From positions 125,068,754 through 125,132,753 of the forward strand of contig CP136061.1 in the NCBI GenBank assembly GCA_032622095.1: a stretch of DNA of 64,000 bases. The letters are read 5' to 3'. The position numbers were made by a program, and so were the translations under genes. Under the pieces are notes generated by a model. It did no database searches and was not told the DNA's origin. It saw only the letters and a program-made list of their open reading frames with translations. Each line of letters opens with the position of its first letter. Position 1 is the stretch's first letter. Of this stretch, positions 34,585 through 48,048 are shown in pieces. The DNA comes from Siphonodentalium dalli (Eukaryota; Mollusca; Scaphopoda; Gadilida; Siphonodentaliidae).

Positions 34585-37325
34585 TCTATAATAAATATTC
34601 ATTGATGATGATGTATTGCTAATTACCTTTATCAGAGTTATTATCGTGATTATTACTACAAAACTTCTACGCATGTAACTTACAAGACGGTACAATTTCG
34701 AGTACTAAAATCGGCAAAAATACACGTCGCGTTTGGTTTCTAATGGTCGGATTCTTATTAGTGTTACTTTATCGTTGCATCATATCAATATGAGAGGCCT
34801 AGAGATATAACCATCTGACATTCAGATTACCGTCTTGTAATTTAAAAGGATAGAAGTTGTATAGTACATGCCCAGGAATAGAAAACGTACACATGGGTTT
34901 ATATGCAGTATACTGTCACACATCAAAGAACTTCTCTAAAGACACATTAAGCGCTTATTTCACTACATCAAACTGATAACATACTCAGTCACCACAACAG
35001 TTGAAGAATTCAGAAATATCCTATTTTAAAATATTCAACATCGGTTGTGCCGTTTCGTAAAACACGACATCTGAGCCACGTCAAAATGTGCAGAAACAGA
35101 CCACTAATGAACAAACGGGAATAATTTCGCAAACGAATTTATACGAAAGAATGGCACTGTGTGCTGACAGTTTTGATACAAAATTTAAGGAAATACATGC
35201 GTTGAGCAAATTTATTCGCGGGAGGCCCAACATTGTGTTTCAAGTCACTTTAAATACGCACATATGAAACTGTCAAGATTGGTGATAACCGCTGTGTGCC
35301 GACGCATGTCCCTAGATGTGCGACATACAATGACGAAGGTCTCTAATTTGATATTTAAACCCGGAGACGCTTGACAGTGCGGGTTTTTAATATTCTTGAG
35401 TTTACGTGCCTTTACATATTTCGAATGGGAAAATGAAATTCGCCGACAGAGCGTACATCTGGACACAGAAAGTTCAATGCGGAAATTTACTTCTCGCTCA
35501 CGAACTCGATGTCTCAAAGGACTGGCCTCTCTGTACCGCACATTAACTCTCCCTACTCGCTAGAGACTAGTGTCCGAACACGGACAATAAACTGTCTGTC
35601 AAATAACCCGATATATATTATTCTGTAGCAGTGATTGCTCTCGATGGCGCGCGTGGAATTATATCTTAATCTTAGAATGAGAGGCCTCATTACAGCGTAT
35701 TCTCCGGCGCGCCCCAATAGCGTTGGTTGTTTGCATGCCCATTTATGCGGTGGATAAGTTCATTAATCAGACAGGACTCCTTTGAGGTAAACTGGCATAC
35801 ACAGTCACCGGATAGGGAATTAAATTAGGATCCCAAACACGTACTAACCAACCCCAATGAACCCAGGCCGAAGTGATACGCTCCAACAATGCGGATGGTA
35901 AGGTGGCGCGACAGCGGAGAGAGTTGCTGGTCACGATAATCGCAGCGGTACATGTAGCTACATGTATGGCAAACATTGTGGTGATGATGAGTGACGATAA
36001 GGACGTTGGGTTAGTTTGTGAACGTGATCGGCAATGTTAAACGGACATGCCTCAGTACGCCCTCTATAGGGTGTATTTTGGCAGGCTGTTTTGGCTTGTC
36101 AATGGAGCTATGGCGTAAATGTGATTAAACACGTACTGGTTTATACGTACTTGTTTCTATTTAAGATGGAACATCTCGTCGTGATGTACATTCGCGTATC
36201 GCTTTGATGTTATCTCGGCGTGCGCCTCGACATGATTTATTGAACCATTGCTTGTTAGCTACGATAAGTTGTTCATGATCAGAAGTGCGCACCGAGTTAA
36301 CGGAGAGGGAATTCCGCGTTAACCCTTAGCGCATTGCGTGTTTCTATTGTTATTTAACCTGCTTTGTCGCATTGTTATTTGAACATCTTTCGTTTATTTT
36401 CACGTGATATACATCGAAATGCTATCTACTATTATATCGCATGCAGATTTGAGGATGTATAAGAAATATTTAATTAACACATGAACCCTTTCGAGCTGTT
36501 TGTTTATATCGGTGCTTAACATGCTATTTAACATCGTTTAGTGAACTTTTTCATTTATTTGTACGTGACAAATATCGGCATATTATATTCTAAATGAATT
36601 GGGATGGTAATTACTAATCAATTCCCTCGTTACTACTTCATGTTGTTTGTTTGTCAATGTTGACGTTTAGTGAACATTAGTCTTGGTTTCTAAACTATTT
36701 CCCCATTTCTTTGCATGCGGAATATATCTGAGCTACGAATAGAGATGTTATTAAGAATTAAGAAAATCACCAACACTAACTCTTCACATTGTTTAAAATA
36801 CAGCGTGTCCTTATTCTGAACATCATTTTCATTTCTGTGTACGCAGCATATATCATAATATTATATGCATTGCACAATGTTAAGAACTTAACCATCCTGG
36901 GACCGGTTCTCGAAAATCGTATCCCACAAAGATCCAATTTTACACTGACATAAAACACTGTTTATCTCTGGAAATATTATTGGTTTCTACCAATACAGTT
37001 GTTTGATAGTCATATATATCACAGAAGTTATTAAGGAGAAACGTTCGTGTTCACATATCTCCTTGTTGGTGATACAAACATGCGTTTTACGGCATATTAG
37101 AAATTATGATTACTAAGTCTTGTGATATACGACATTTCAGTTTTAACGATTTTCCGCGGATAAGACCACCGAGTTTTATCCTTCCTGCCGACATATGTTC
37201 AATTCACATGGAGCTGTCTTGTTAGACACCAGCGGATGTACACATTTCGTATTTGGCTGCAGACGGTCCTTCCTGTGTGACTATTTTTAGATTTTATATG
37301 TCATAAAAGAGTAGACTATGCCCAA
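34585..37325. other. No recognisable gene; decayed tandem motif
   Basis: Around 36320-36880 a phrase of the type TGAACxTxTTTCxTTTAT followed by TACGTGA and ATATCGxxAT recurs about three times, 140-170 bp or a multiple of that apart. This suggests an old tandem repeat. The minus-strand frame 35245-35541 (98 codons, basic) has no recognised domain. Confidence 0.4.
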
Positions 37326-37760
37326 TTGATCATCATGGGGTGCATATTTTAATTAATCCTCATTGGACCATATTTTAATTACCCCCCATGTGACCCTATT
37401 TTAATCACCACTGATGACACCATATTTTAATTCTAATTAACCCACATAATGGGACCATATGTTAACATTAATTAACCCTCGTGTTACCATATTTTAATTG
37501 ACCTTAATGGGACCATATTTAAATTAACCCCATGAGACCATATTTTTATTAACCCTCATGGGACCATATTTTAGATAAACCTGATCAGTTATGGGGCCAT
37601 ATTTTAATAAACAATCAACCAATGACCTTCGTGTGACCATATTTTAATTTACCCCATCGGACCATTTTTTAATTAACACACTCTGGGTGTGACCATATTT
37701 TAACTAACCCCCATGTGACCATTCTTGTATTTTAATTAACCCTCAAGATAAACCATATTT
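37326..37760 (+). repeat. ~25-bp AT-rich minisatellite, about 15 copies
   Basis: The phrase GGGACCATATTTTAATTAAC with CCCATG-type spacers recurs irregularly. Unit length varies between about 22 and 40 bp, and variants such as CATATTTTAGATAAAC occur. Confidence 0.9.
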
Positions 37761-37789
37761 TCAAAGTTGATATCAGGAGTGCATTAACT

Positions 37790-38060
37790 GATGTCATTCT
37801 CATATCATCAATACGCCCTGTTATGGTGTAGATTGGCAAGTATGTCTGGCCCTGTCGCAGGGGATGATGGACTAAACGTGATTAAAACGTACTTGGTATT
37901 TGCGTACTTGGATGGACTGATTGTGGCTAAAACCTCTATTTCGGTAGAAATTAGAACAATTATTTGCGTACTTGGGTGGCCTAAATATGATTAGAAATAT
38001 ACTCGACATTTGCGTACTTGATTGATTATGAATACGTGAGTTGGATAAGGCGTGGTAAGG
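37790..38060 (+). repeat. Short repeat of GCGTACTTG phrases
   Basis: TTTGCGTACTTG or TTGCGTACTTGG occurs three times (about 37898, 37962 and 38009), each preceded by a TGATTA- or AATTA-type word. The leading part (ACGCCCTGTTATGGTGTA...TTGGCAAG) resembles 36058-36130. This is a degenerate dispersed repeat. Confidence 0.55.
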
Positions 38061-38280
38061 TAGGGTCGCTAAGTACACGCACTTCCGATCTACATGCTTT
38101 ACATGTCAATATTCCCCGAAAAATTAATGCGAAAGTGTTGCCAATGTTCCACCTGTTTCCAACATAATAAAACAGTTTACAATGAATGCACATCAATGAT
38201 GTGAGAAGTCAAATATGAAGACACAAACGACATTTAGTGAGCAACAGATTGTCCCCCATACTAAAAATCATTCAGATCCT

Positions 38281-39217
38281 TTAAGGACTTTGCTAACCCA
38301 TTCTCAACCCACATTTGATGGAGTCAACATAAAGGATTATGTTCACTTTTATTAGTAAACAAAGCAACCAAACCCATTGATGCAACATTTTAATAGTGTA
38401 ATTCATGGTGGATTATGTTAGAAATACCAAATGTGAAATCCATAGATGTTTTTAAAATCTATTTTTTCGAACCCAAATTCAACACAAAGTCCATATCTGA
38501 GAAAAAAGATGGGTATGTGCACTGAACACTGAAGAATGGCGAACAATAAAAAATATACTCACAATTCTTGAGTGTTCTTTGGATTTTTGGCTTGGAAGCA
38601 GTTTACAAATAGTAGATTTCATTGCTCAATAATGCTGTTTGGAAACTGAATTTGATGGGTCGTGGTAATGTTCACTCAAGCCAGCTGGGATTATGATCAG
38701 CAGTTGCTGACCCATGAGAACATTATCTTCTGATTGGTGACCTAGTTTGTGGACTACAGGGTATACCAAGATTGATGGTTACGCTATTATTTTGTCAAGA
38801 GATTCACAACACATCACTGTCCACAGATATTAAAACTTAACTGTAACTGCCCAACCAGCAATGTTAGGCAAGTTACTCTACCATTTGTAAAGAATTTGTT
38901 CTTAATAATGTTATCAAAGAACGCTTGATAAATATGAAATTATTTTATTGTTCATCAATCTTCACAGTGTTCAGTACACATTGCCATATTTTTCTTAGAT
39001 ATGGACTTTGTGTTTGTTGAATTTGGGTTCGAAAAAATAGATTTTAAAAACCTCTATAAATTTCACATTTGGTATTTCTAACATAATCCAGCATGGATTA
39101 TACTCTTAAAATGTTGCATCAATGGGTTTGGTTGCTGTGATTACTAATAAAAGTGAACATAATCCTTTAGTTTGTCTCCATCAAATTTTGGGGAAATTGC
39201 GTTAGCAAAGTCCTTAA
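38281..39217. mobile_element. TTAA-flanked foldback element, 937 bp, ~270-bp arms
   Basis: It begins TTAAGGACTTTGCTAACCC and ends GTTAGCAAAGTCCTTAA. The arms extend about 270 bp each: the left has TTTTATTAGTAAACAAAGCA and ATCTATTTTTTCGAACCCAA, and the right carries the inverse words. The middle ~400 bp is not inverted and has no open frame of note. A second copy starts at 63193. TTAA at both edges fits target duplication. Confidence 0.92.
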
Positions 39218-42200
39218 CACATGGCTGATATGTCCAGACGAATAGATGGACAGCCGGACGAAATTAATCCAGTATACTCCCAATGTTCTTCGATACGTGG
39301 GTGTATACTAAGCGCAATGTGACACTATTAAAGGCGTATACCTCATTGCAGGTTATCGCTGCACGTTTCCGAAGGATAAGGACTATATTTCGATTAGAAC
39401 ATTTGCCATATTATGCTATCACATCCGATTGGTATATTATCATACAGTGGATGTACTAGCTAATAGAATGTCAGTTTGATTCACCAAGTGTTCAATATGG
39501 ATTGATAGTAAAAAATGTTATATGAAATTTTGGTAATCTGTTATCCGGAACACGCCCGGTTTAACAAAATTCAAAATCGGTCCCACGTGAGATCGACGAA
39601 CGTCAGTAATGACCTATGTTTGTAAATATTGAGGTTAATTATGGCATTATGTTTACTTTAGCGCATTGACCGATATATAACGAGAAAGGACATTTTAGCA
39701 AGCGTTGTCGTATAATACTGGCGTGTAAGAAAGCAATACGGATCGTCACCATATCGATTATATTAAAACAACACTACAAACAGGATAAAAGCCCGGACAT
39801 TCCGCTCATATAGTGGACTAATTGGCGTGTATTGAAGCGGTAGGAAATATTGATGTTTATCAGATCTCGTTGCTGACATGATGCCATCTGATCATAAAAA
39901 GAACGGAATTGCACGACGGGAGGGGAAACAAAGAATTACATCCCAGCTGCTTCCAAAGTAATTGTCTCAATTATTGCTATCTTGGATACTTTACTAAAGT
40001 GGACAGTCGTGATTGTAGCGACTTCCTGAAAGCGGAGCATTTCCATATATCGACAAGGCGGCAGAAGTGACCATCCGTGTCGCCGCATTAATGCAGTCTG
40101 ACTTATACGAAGAACGATCCTGAGAGCTACTATATGTAACATGGTGTGCACATGACTGCTTCCCGTTCCTATTCAATTGTTACTAGTGCGTGTACTATGT
40201 TTCTATTTAATTCTTAACGTTGTATTCGTGATGAATGATATTGATAATATTTGACTTGTTTTTGGCTTGTTCAAACTTTGAATTACCGCCAAAATGACAA
40301 TTAGTAGAAATTGTAGACGCATGCAATGCTATTGCCGTTGCAGATATGGAAGGTTCGCAGTGAACACCGGTGATATGTGGTGTGTCACCGTGATTCACAG
40401 TGGTATGTCTTGACGGTTGGATAAAACAACCACAACGATGTTGATTAGACCACTCATCATCGCCACTCAAGCTTCCGATAACGAGTGGGTCACGGCGAAT
40501 CACTCTCCCAAAATAATCCCGACGGTGTTACGTGTTTTGCTTATAGCACGCTCTTTGTATATTGTATGTAATTCAGAACTTCATTCTTAATTGGTACTAT
40601 ATTTGGCAATACACCCAGTAAGGAACGTAGTGGTGTTTTTTTTTGCTGGTGGGCTTGTGTTGCTTTCCCCACAATCGGGGAGTCGTGATTGTCGTCGAGG
40701 AGGCACTCGTATCATGGGCTCTCAGAGTTAACTTGATAGTTTTCATAACTTTGCCTGTCATCTGCATCTGTGCTAATCGCCGTTCTCGTTCGAAGAGTGC
40801 CATCGTCGACGTAAAGGAAATACTAATGAGACAGACACAGTGTGCGCGGTGTCATCTCGAATATCTGATTCGGTACAGTGAGTGTTTTAAGTGTGAACTC
40901 CGGATATCCGTTAATTTGTCATTTCTTCTATAGAATTTATTACCATAGATATTCCACATGGTTTCCCTCGGGGGAACGTACTTCACGTCTTGCATAAGTG
41001 TGTAACTGCTGGGGAAATGTGAACACCAAAAATGTCAACAGTTAATAACATGCAATCCTTACTAATGGTGTTGTGTGAAGTTCATCTTCATGATCTTCCT
41101 ATAGTGTTAAACAAATCGCAAGCAAATTGTTTTCGTTTCTCTTAGATAACAGTGGGTCCTGTCAGTCAAAATAGTTAAATTTAAAAACGTTAAAAGTATC
41201 TCATTACATGGTGCAGATGTTTCCTCAGCACGGAATGATAGTGTTTCTTGATAGTATATGTCTGATATGGTCAATATAAAGAGCATATTCTGATATGGTA
41301 AAGATAATGAGCATATAAGACACTTCAAACAATTTGGTATCCCACCCAAGGGATGTGGCTAGAAGTGTATCCAATGGGGAGGGGTGCACCTAGAATATTT
41401 CGAACTACACGCCCCCCCCCCCGAATCAGACCACACTCCCAGCTAAGGTTGGACAATTTCCAACTGAATGCCATTTCAGACCAAAATGTTGACCAACAGT
41501 ATAAACATATGCTACTGTTCGTTTAAACAACACAAAAAATCGCCATTAGTTACTGGTTGGAAACTCAAACAATGAGACAAATTCCAACATATAGCTGGTG
41601 TAAAATGTCGTGTCAGGCATCAAATTTCCAACTGTTAAAGAGTTTTACCACTGGTACTTCACACTCTATCCTCCCCTCTACTTTGTACCCAATGTGCTCA
41701 TACGAAATCTAATTTAATTCAATTTCTATTAATCCATATGATACATATATGATCATCTATCAATCAAGTCAGTCAGATATATAACATTACTAAATCGTTA
41801 CCCTCTAAAATGCTCAGGAACATTACGACTTTAATCTGTGCAAGCACTCTCATCGTGTGGGCTTATTCACATGGCAACCGTAAACGACCGCCTACAAGCG
41901 TTATGCGATGGATCCCCTCCATACAATTCCATCGTGTGTTGTATTGCAATGTTGAATTATATGAAACAAATACTGTTTACAACCGTTTTTAGAATATAAA
42001 TTTTTGTCTCACTTCTATTGAACAATATAATATATACAACGAGAAAACTACTGACTGCGGCGATGTTTCATTGTAAACTCCGCGTGTATATCGGTATGTT
42101 GTGCATATATTGACCAATCTTATCCATTCTTCTGAACGTGGACAAAATGAGCTTTTATTATGCCACGGAGTGTCAAGTCACTGATAAAACAATAACGAGT

Positions 42201-42690
42201 GTAAATGTGTATCTTCTTTTATCTGGGCCTGCTGTTCGATTGAATGCAACCTTTTAAACTGAATTAGGTATGATATACATATATATTATATAAGTTCATA
42301 AATGTGCTACATTGCACTACATATCACTTTGGTTTTGATCTTTGTGTTATATATTGTGTGTGGGGGGGTCGATTCTGTGCAGTGATCGCACCATGGAATC
42401 ACCGTTCATGGAAAGCGGCGAAGGGCAGAGACCCGGCTCTCTGATTGTGATAGTTCTTGAACATTAGCGTTGGCGGACCGGGTTTGTGCCCTCGGTGGCT
42501 TTCTTGGAAGGTTCTTCCAAATTAGGACAGATTTGTCCCATATATCACGTGACTCATTTATCATTGTAAATATGTTATGAATATATCCAGTCTTATAAAT
42601 GTATACATGTTCAAAGACTGAATAAAAAGTTGAAGTTATTGATAAATACATAGCGTTTGTCTCACTTAAGTGGAAAAGTGTGAACAGGGG
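39218..42690. other. No recognisable gene
   Basis: About 3.5 kb without recognisable genes. At 40597-40803 (minus) a frame containing RERRLAQMQMTGKVMKTIK looks somewhat protein-like but has no identified family, and it overlaps an equally open plus frame (40643-40933). An 11-C run lies at 41412-41422 and a G run near 42361. Confidence 0.4.
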
Positions 42691-42905
42691 ATAAATGTCT
42701 ATGACGATTGAGCTTTCTGAAATTTACTCCCATATATAAGAGAATATATTGGCCTAACATGATTTAGCTTGACCGTGTAAGCCAATGCATTCTCTTATAT
42801 ATGAACGGGTTTTCCTATGGGAAACTCGCATATATAAGATAATGCACTGGCACATGCATGGTCTTTAATGCTGCATCAGCGCAGCTCCCGCCATGGAAGA
42901 GGTAT
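42691..42905. mobile_element. Degenerate MITE with the TTATATATGC hairpin core
   Basis: It contains GCATTCTCTTATATATG and its inverse, followed by CTTTAATGCTGCATCAGCGC and GCTCCCGCCATGGAAG. These are the same right-end blocks as the elements at 8130-8389 and 22941-23209. The TTAA termini are no longer clear, so boundaries are approximate. Confidence 0.7.
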
Positions 42906-42988
42906 ATAAAGTGTGTCAGTATGTAGTTCCTATGTTTATCTAAATATGACACCCCTTCTTGCAAACTATTTGCTTATCATTTTGAATG

Positions 42989-43238
42989 TTAAAGAGGGAC
43001 TGTACACTAAATTCGGTCATTTATGGGACCATCTGCTTTTATGCTCAACAGAATATATCAGTCATACATTCAATTTCATTATAATATCCATGTTTTAGCA
43101 TCGTTCGTATAGAACACACGAGTGCACTAATATTGCACTAATCCATGGCTAAAATTCACTCTTTTGTTGCATATATTTTGTTGAGTATAAAAGCAGATGG
43201 TCCCAAATGGCAGGATTTAGTGTACAGTGCCCCTTTAA
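42989..43238. mobile_element. TTAA-flanked MITE, 250 bp
   Basis: It starts TTAAAGAGGGACTGTACACT and ends AGTGTACAGTGCCCCTTTAA. The terminal inverted repeats run ~70 bp and include GGGACCATCTGCTTTTAT against ATAAAAGCAGATGGTCCC. TTAA is present at both edges. The ends differ from the CCCTTT family, so this is a separate TTAA-inserting group. Confidence 0.88.
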
Positions 43239-44499
43239 TGACACTAGTAGTGTTCATTTTTTATTCAATGTATTGGTGAATATAAAAAGTATCAAATCTA
43301 ATTTATTTGCGGAATAATTATGGTAATTATTAATGACGATGGATTTTAGTCCAGTTGGTATGCCCAAAATATCAACTAACCTAGACAAAATTAGAACAAA
43401 ATGGATTTAGAAAAACGATAGTGGCTACAACATACTAAAAGTCAAGATGAGCACACGATGCCAAACACGTTCGTATAAAATGAGCACCAGTCCAGATATC
43501 TGGATCGATTTGTGCAACAGTCAATTTATATTTTTGGAAAAATGAACTGAATCAATCAAGATCGAGATATGGAATCCTATATGGCATAAATTATTATTGT
43601 GAGAGATTTTATAGCGTATTTCTGAACTAGCTAAATGCAAGTGAATCTTCACCGCGGTTGTCGGACTGGGCGATGGCAACCAACATATGCGTATTTTCAC
43701 ATCCCTCGTGCTAAACGACAACAATAATGGAAATGAAATAGCCCAGACATGCAACAATTTGTTTCCCTCGATACATGGATCGTCCATGAGATATTTCCAG
43801 CTTCAGCGCAACACTGGTACACATCGTATTCAATTTAAATTATTTTGTAACACCAAAACCACAAATCTTTACACATTTATACATAAGTGAAATATTTTCT
43901 ATCGCTTAGTGAGCACTGCAAGACTACAGCTGGCAGAGTATACATTTGCCCCTATATTATGACATATTTCATGAGTACAATTGTATGGAGGATTCGAAAA
44001 AAGAAATAATCCGTGACTTCACATTAAGTGAGGACCCAAAACGCTTCATAATGATATTTGTGCGCCATTGAAACGTAATACGGTATCTGGTAATCGACCT
44101 ATAATATAGGCTTGCAGACATTCGGCGTTGTCCACTGGTGTGTTGATTGTCATTGATGGCAGTCGAATAACAATTGTCGGAACCCAAGTAGTTTGGAGTC
44201 ATTTCGGGGAATGATTTAGTTACTTAAACAATTGTAAGAGGTGCGTACCTGTGTTAGGTGTGGCCTGCATAACCCCGATCTTAAAATGATATACACACGT
44301 CAGTCAACACTGGTATCTCTGACCACGACCTACTGAGCCATATTGCTGCAAAACGAGTTGAATATCAGCAACATGACTTCTTATTGACATCTTTGTATTA
44401 AGGATTCTTCAGGCAATCTATTTAGGGCAAACTGAACGCATAAGTTGATTTGAGACGCATATTATATTGGGAATGCATTGGTTCTCATATTGATATTGC
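43239..44499. other. No recognisable gene
   Basis: Short frames on both strands (43521-43787 minus, 43687-43890 plus, 43969-44202 minus) overlap without domains. No repeat was recognised. Confidence 0.4.
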
Positions 44500-44925
44500 A
44501 ACATATCCTCGTGAAAATAGGTTCATGGTGGACCTAATATTCACATAGGTTCATAATTGACTTATTTGGTTCTGAAAAAAAGCGCATAGAGGACTTATGC
44601 CCGTTATTCAGTTTTATGGCACGGGCCGCAGTGAAACAACATATCGAACAAATATTTTCATGTTGGACCTAAACATGGGTTCATATTTGACTCATGTGAT
44701 TCCGAAAAAAGCCCATAGTAGACTTACGTCCGCTATCCCGTTTCATGGCGCCGGCCACCGTGAAAACACATTATAAAGAGCGTACATCCGTTAATTCGAT
44801 TTAGGTTCATAGAGCGCGTATTTTCAGATTCAAATAATGTAGATATGGGCTTACATGTATTTGTGTTTCTGAAATAAGTTTAATACGAGCTTATTGTTTC
44901 AGGAGAACCGGCTGGATATGGACGA
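44500..44925. repeat. Diverged dispersed foldback family, tandem-like pieces
   Basis: The phrase GGTTCATAxTTGACTxATxT, then GATTCCGAAAAAAGC-like sequence, then GGCACGGGCCGCAGTGAAAC-like sequence occurs twice (44540-44650 and 44680-44775). A third variant follows. The GGC..GGGCCAC..TGAAAACA block links it to 3236-3509, 53.0-53.2, 56.2-56.5 and 62.1-62.4 kb. Confidence 0.6.
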
Positions 44926-46019
44926 CAATTTGATCAAAAAGATATAGCTAATCCGACGATGAATGAATATTTACGGGCATTAGCCTTTTAACAGTTTTCT
45001 GTTAGAAACAGACACAATCACATGACCTGATCTGTGATCCTTAGATTCAGCGATTTGGTCGTAAAACTCGGGGGTCTTAACACCCATTAATAAAGCTTAC
45101 CGATGAAAGAGCACAGGAACTCATTTCGTGTCAGACATGATAGCACTGATAACGGTTATCACATTATATAGACATAGTGAATCAATCAATATACACCACA
45201 AGCAACTTAATTTGAAGAAAAACCCTGGTGTAAACATCTTAATAGAGTATTATAGCAATCGGGACTGTGTGATAGGAATATATTGACGTGAATTGATGAC
45301 CTGCTCTTCCAAGACATACCATTGCTTTGTCAGTGTTCGATCCTTGATTTTGGAATATAGTCAACGCGCAATGTAGAGTGAGTCCATTAATGGGATGCTC
45401 GGTGTCGCGACAGCACCGACACAGTACAGTACTACTATTGAACTGGCATGGGATTGTTATAAAACTCATCTGGCAGAACCAGATAATTAATCAAGACGAC
45501 TCTTGAGAGTGATATAACGGTCTGGGAACAGCTAAACGATCTACTACGGAACTCGTAATGGCTCTTCGCAACTTACGCAATGGAATTCACATGGAATAAT
45601 CCGAATTACTCCAGGATCGGTATTCTCCGATCAAATAATCTATACCTGGCGCCGTAGCATGACATCGGACGAATCATAAGTTTGTCTACAAACTATCTCG
45701 ATGCGGGATATTGTTATACGGCTGAATCTTTGCGTGACATCTAATTACATTTAGTTGTCCCATGTATGATAAACCTCTAAACAATATACATGTAAATTAT
45801 AATTATACCGACGTTTTACGAGACGAATAAATAATACAATAATTGGCCGTATAGGCCAATGTTAATTTAAGGTGACCTGTATTTGCTTAACTTACACAAT
45901 TGTTGTCCTGAACGTGACGGCTGCAATTCCGACCATACTAATGCCACATACATGATGTAATTTGATAGGGCTGCACATGTTCCTGTAAGTACTTGCCCTT
46001 TCTTAATACCTGCGGCATG
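44926..46019. other. No recognisable gene
   Basis: A 76-codon minus-strand frame (45239-45469) has no motif. No repeat was recognised. Confidence 0.45.
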
Positions 46020-46343
46020 AATGTTACAGTACCAAACCGAAAGTTGACAAAATACCAGAAAACTTTAGCTAAGAGAAGATGTCAATGAGCAAAACATATA
46101 TAGGTACCAATAGACGGTTAGTACATAGCATAGCAAGCTTATGGAATTATTAACGCGCTGATTTATTGATATGTGTTTCATAATGTTACAGTACCAAACC
46201 AATAATCGACAAAATACCAGAAAACTTTAACTAAGATAAGATGTTTATCAGCAAAACATCGGTACCGATAGAGGGTTGCTACAAAGCATGGCAAGCATAC
46301 TGAATTGTTAACGCGCTGATTTATTGATTTTGGGTTTAATGTC
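46020..46343 (+). repeat. 162-bp tandem duplication
   Basis: ATGTTACAGTACCAAACC at 46021 recurs at 46183. Both copies continue through AAAATACCAGAAAACTTTA to TTAACGCGCTGATTTATTGA. The copies differ at scattered positions. Confidence 0.88.
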
Positions 46344-46726
46344 GTTTCAGCTGCTATATGCCATACTGACATATTCCTCTTGTGAAGAAAATTAAAAAAG
46401 CTTCAAATTGAAAGTCTAAGTAACTTCTAATATTTGATTTTGCATTGACAAAATACTTATAACACATGGATGCCCTAGAACGTATTCTACTAATAAACCG
46501 TAATATATATATGCAACCCACATAAACTGTATTGCTTATTTCAAACTTAACAGATTTTCTTCTGCCATACCAAAAATCAAGCTAAGATATTTGTTAAATA
46601 TTGGGTACTCCAATAGGAGTCAAGTTGTCGTTGTGTATATCGTGTATTGACTGAAGTCCCTGTCATGGGCTAGTGCTTATATAGTAGTGTTATATATGAT
46701 ACCATTGCATGTTGTAAATTGATTGG

Positions 46727-47195
46727 TTAAAGGCACGGGCGGCGTTCGTTGCAGAAATATTCATATTTGTTCAAATCAACAGAAGGAATATTAAAATATA
46801 TATGCCAAACATAATCAGCGCGTAAATAGTATATCGTCGTCAAGACGTACTATGGTGTGCGTAAACAAGAGCCTGCTCGTGTTACATAGGTTTTGCTTCT
46901 GTTTACATAACACAGCGCAATTCTATTGGTTAATCACACACAAATGCTATAAACGCTCTTTATTATTTCCATATCAGGAAAACAGTAACGAATAACGCTT
47001 TTTATGTTTACCATATCCGGATCGAAACAAAAGCCAGGTTATGTAACGTTTTTTGTTTTTGTCTACATAACAGAGGAAAAACATTTGACAATAACATACT
47101 GTTTATGCCATATTTATGATTGCTATAAGAACAAAGTCTGTCTATATTTTACTATTATTTCTGTTTATGGCGGTTTTTGACGGAGGTGAATATTT
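46727..47195. mobile_element. TTAA-type element, right end lost or interrupted
   Basis: It starts TTAAAGGCACGGGCGGCGTT and aligns over ~460 bp with 52064-52566, sharing AATATTCATATTTGTTC, TCACACACAAATG and GGCGGTTTTTGACGG. Its right end is not found. The alignment stops where the next TTAA element begins at 47196, which probably inserted or recombined there. Confidence 0.7.
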
Positions 47196-47665
47196 TTAAA
47201 GGCCCATCTAATTTTCGAGTCACCGACTATTTATTATAGTGCCTTGATATACGGTTTTAATAACAATATATTCTATAAAATATGATCAAATGCTATATTT
47301 CATCACCATTTTAAACGTCTGTATCTCAGAAGATGCCCATAGAGAAATATAAAACAGCTTAAATCATAGAAAGATTCCCCCGATATGGCTCCAAAAATGC
47401 AAAAGAATTCAAACTAAAAATGTATTTTCAATGGAAGGGGATTAACTATATATCATAAGAGATAGTTATTTTCCTTCCATTGAAAATAATGAAACTTGAG
47501 CAGCGAACACAAGTCTGTATCTCGACAAAAACTTGTTCACAGTTTGTTACACCGAATCAGTTGATAATACATCTGTTTTGGAGCTTCCTCTTTCAAATGG
47601 TATATAATATGCCATATATTTTATAAAAATGTATCTGGGGGTTCGAAAATTATGTGGGCCTTTAA
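47196..47665. mobile_element. TTAA-flanked element with inner hairpin, 470 bp
   Basis: It begins TTAAAGGCCCATCTAATTTT and ends AAAATTATGTGGGCCTTTAA, which are inverted repeats. An inner hairpin pairs ATTTTCAATGGAAGG (47424) with CCTTCCATTGAAAAT (ending 47487). The interior is AT-rich and non-coding. Confidence 0.85.
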
Positions 47666-48048
47666 CGTGTAACTGGTGCCACGCGACCACGAATATACGC
47701 CATACAACATCTACTCTCCTCACACTAAACACATATAGAGCGATAGAGTGTTGAGTATAAAGAGTGCAGGACAGTTTACATCGAGATATAGCCTTTTCAT
47801 TATTGCAGGTTATTACATCCTACTCTCAATACACGCGACAATGTAGATATCAACCTGTCTCTGGATATCATAATGCTTGAGACATTGGCGATTGTTTTGA
47901 AGTATCTCGCTTCACTGGAACAGAACACCTCGAAACGTCCATTGCTTGTGATACAGGTTATGTAAACAAAGCCATATCTGTTGATGCCACCTGCGTTTCA
48001 GTAATTCACTGACATTAGTCTGACTCACCATATGTGTGCTGGCCTGCG

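Noticed and set aside
40597-40933. Basic, receptor-loop-like minus-strand segment (RERRLAQMQMTGK) as a GPCR exon
   Set aside because: The flanking reading shows no membrane helices in any frame, and the opposite strand is equally open.
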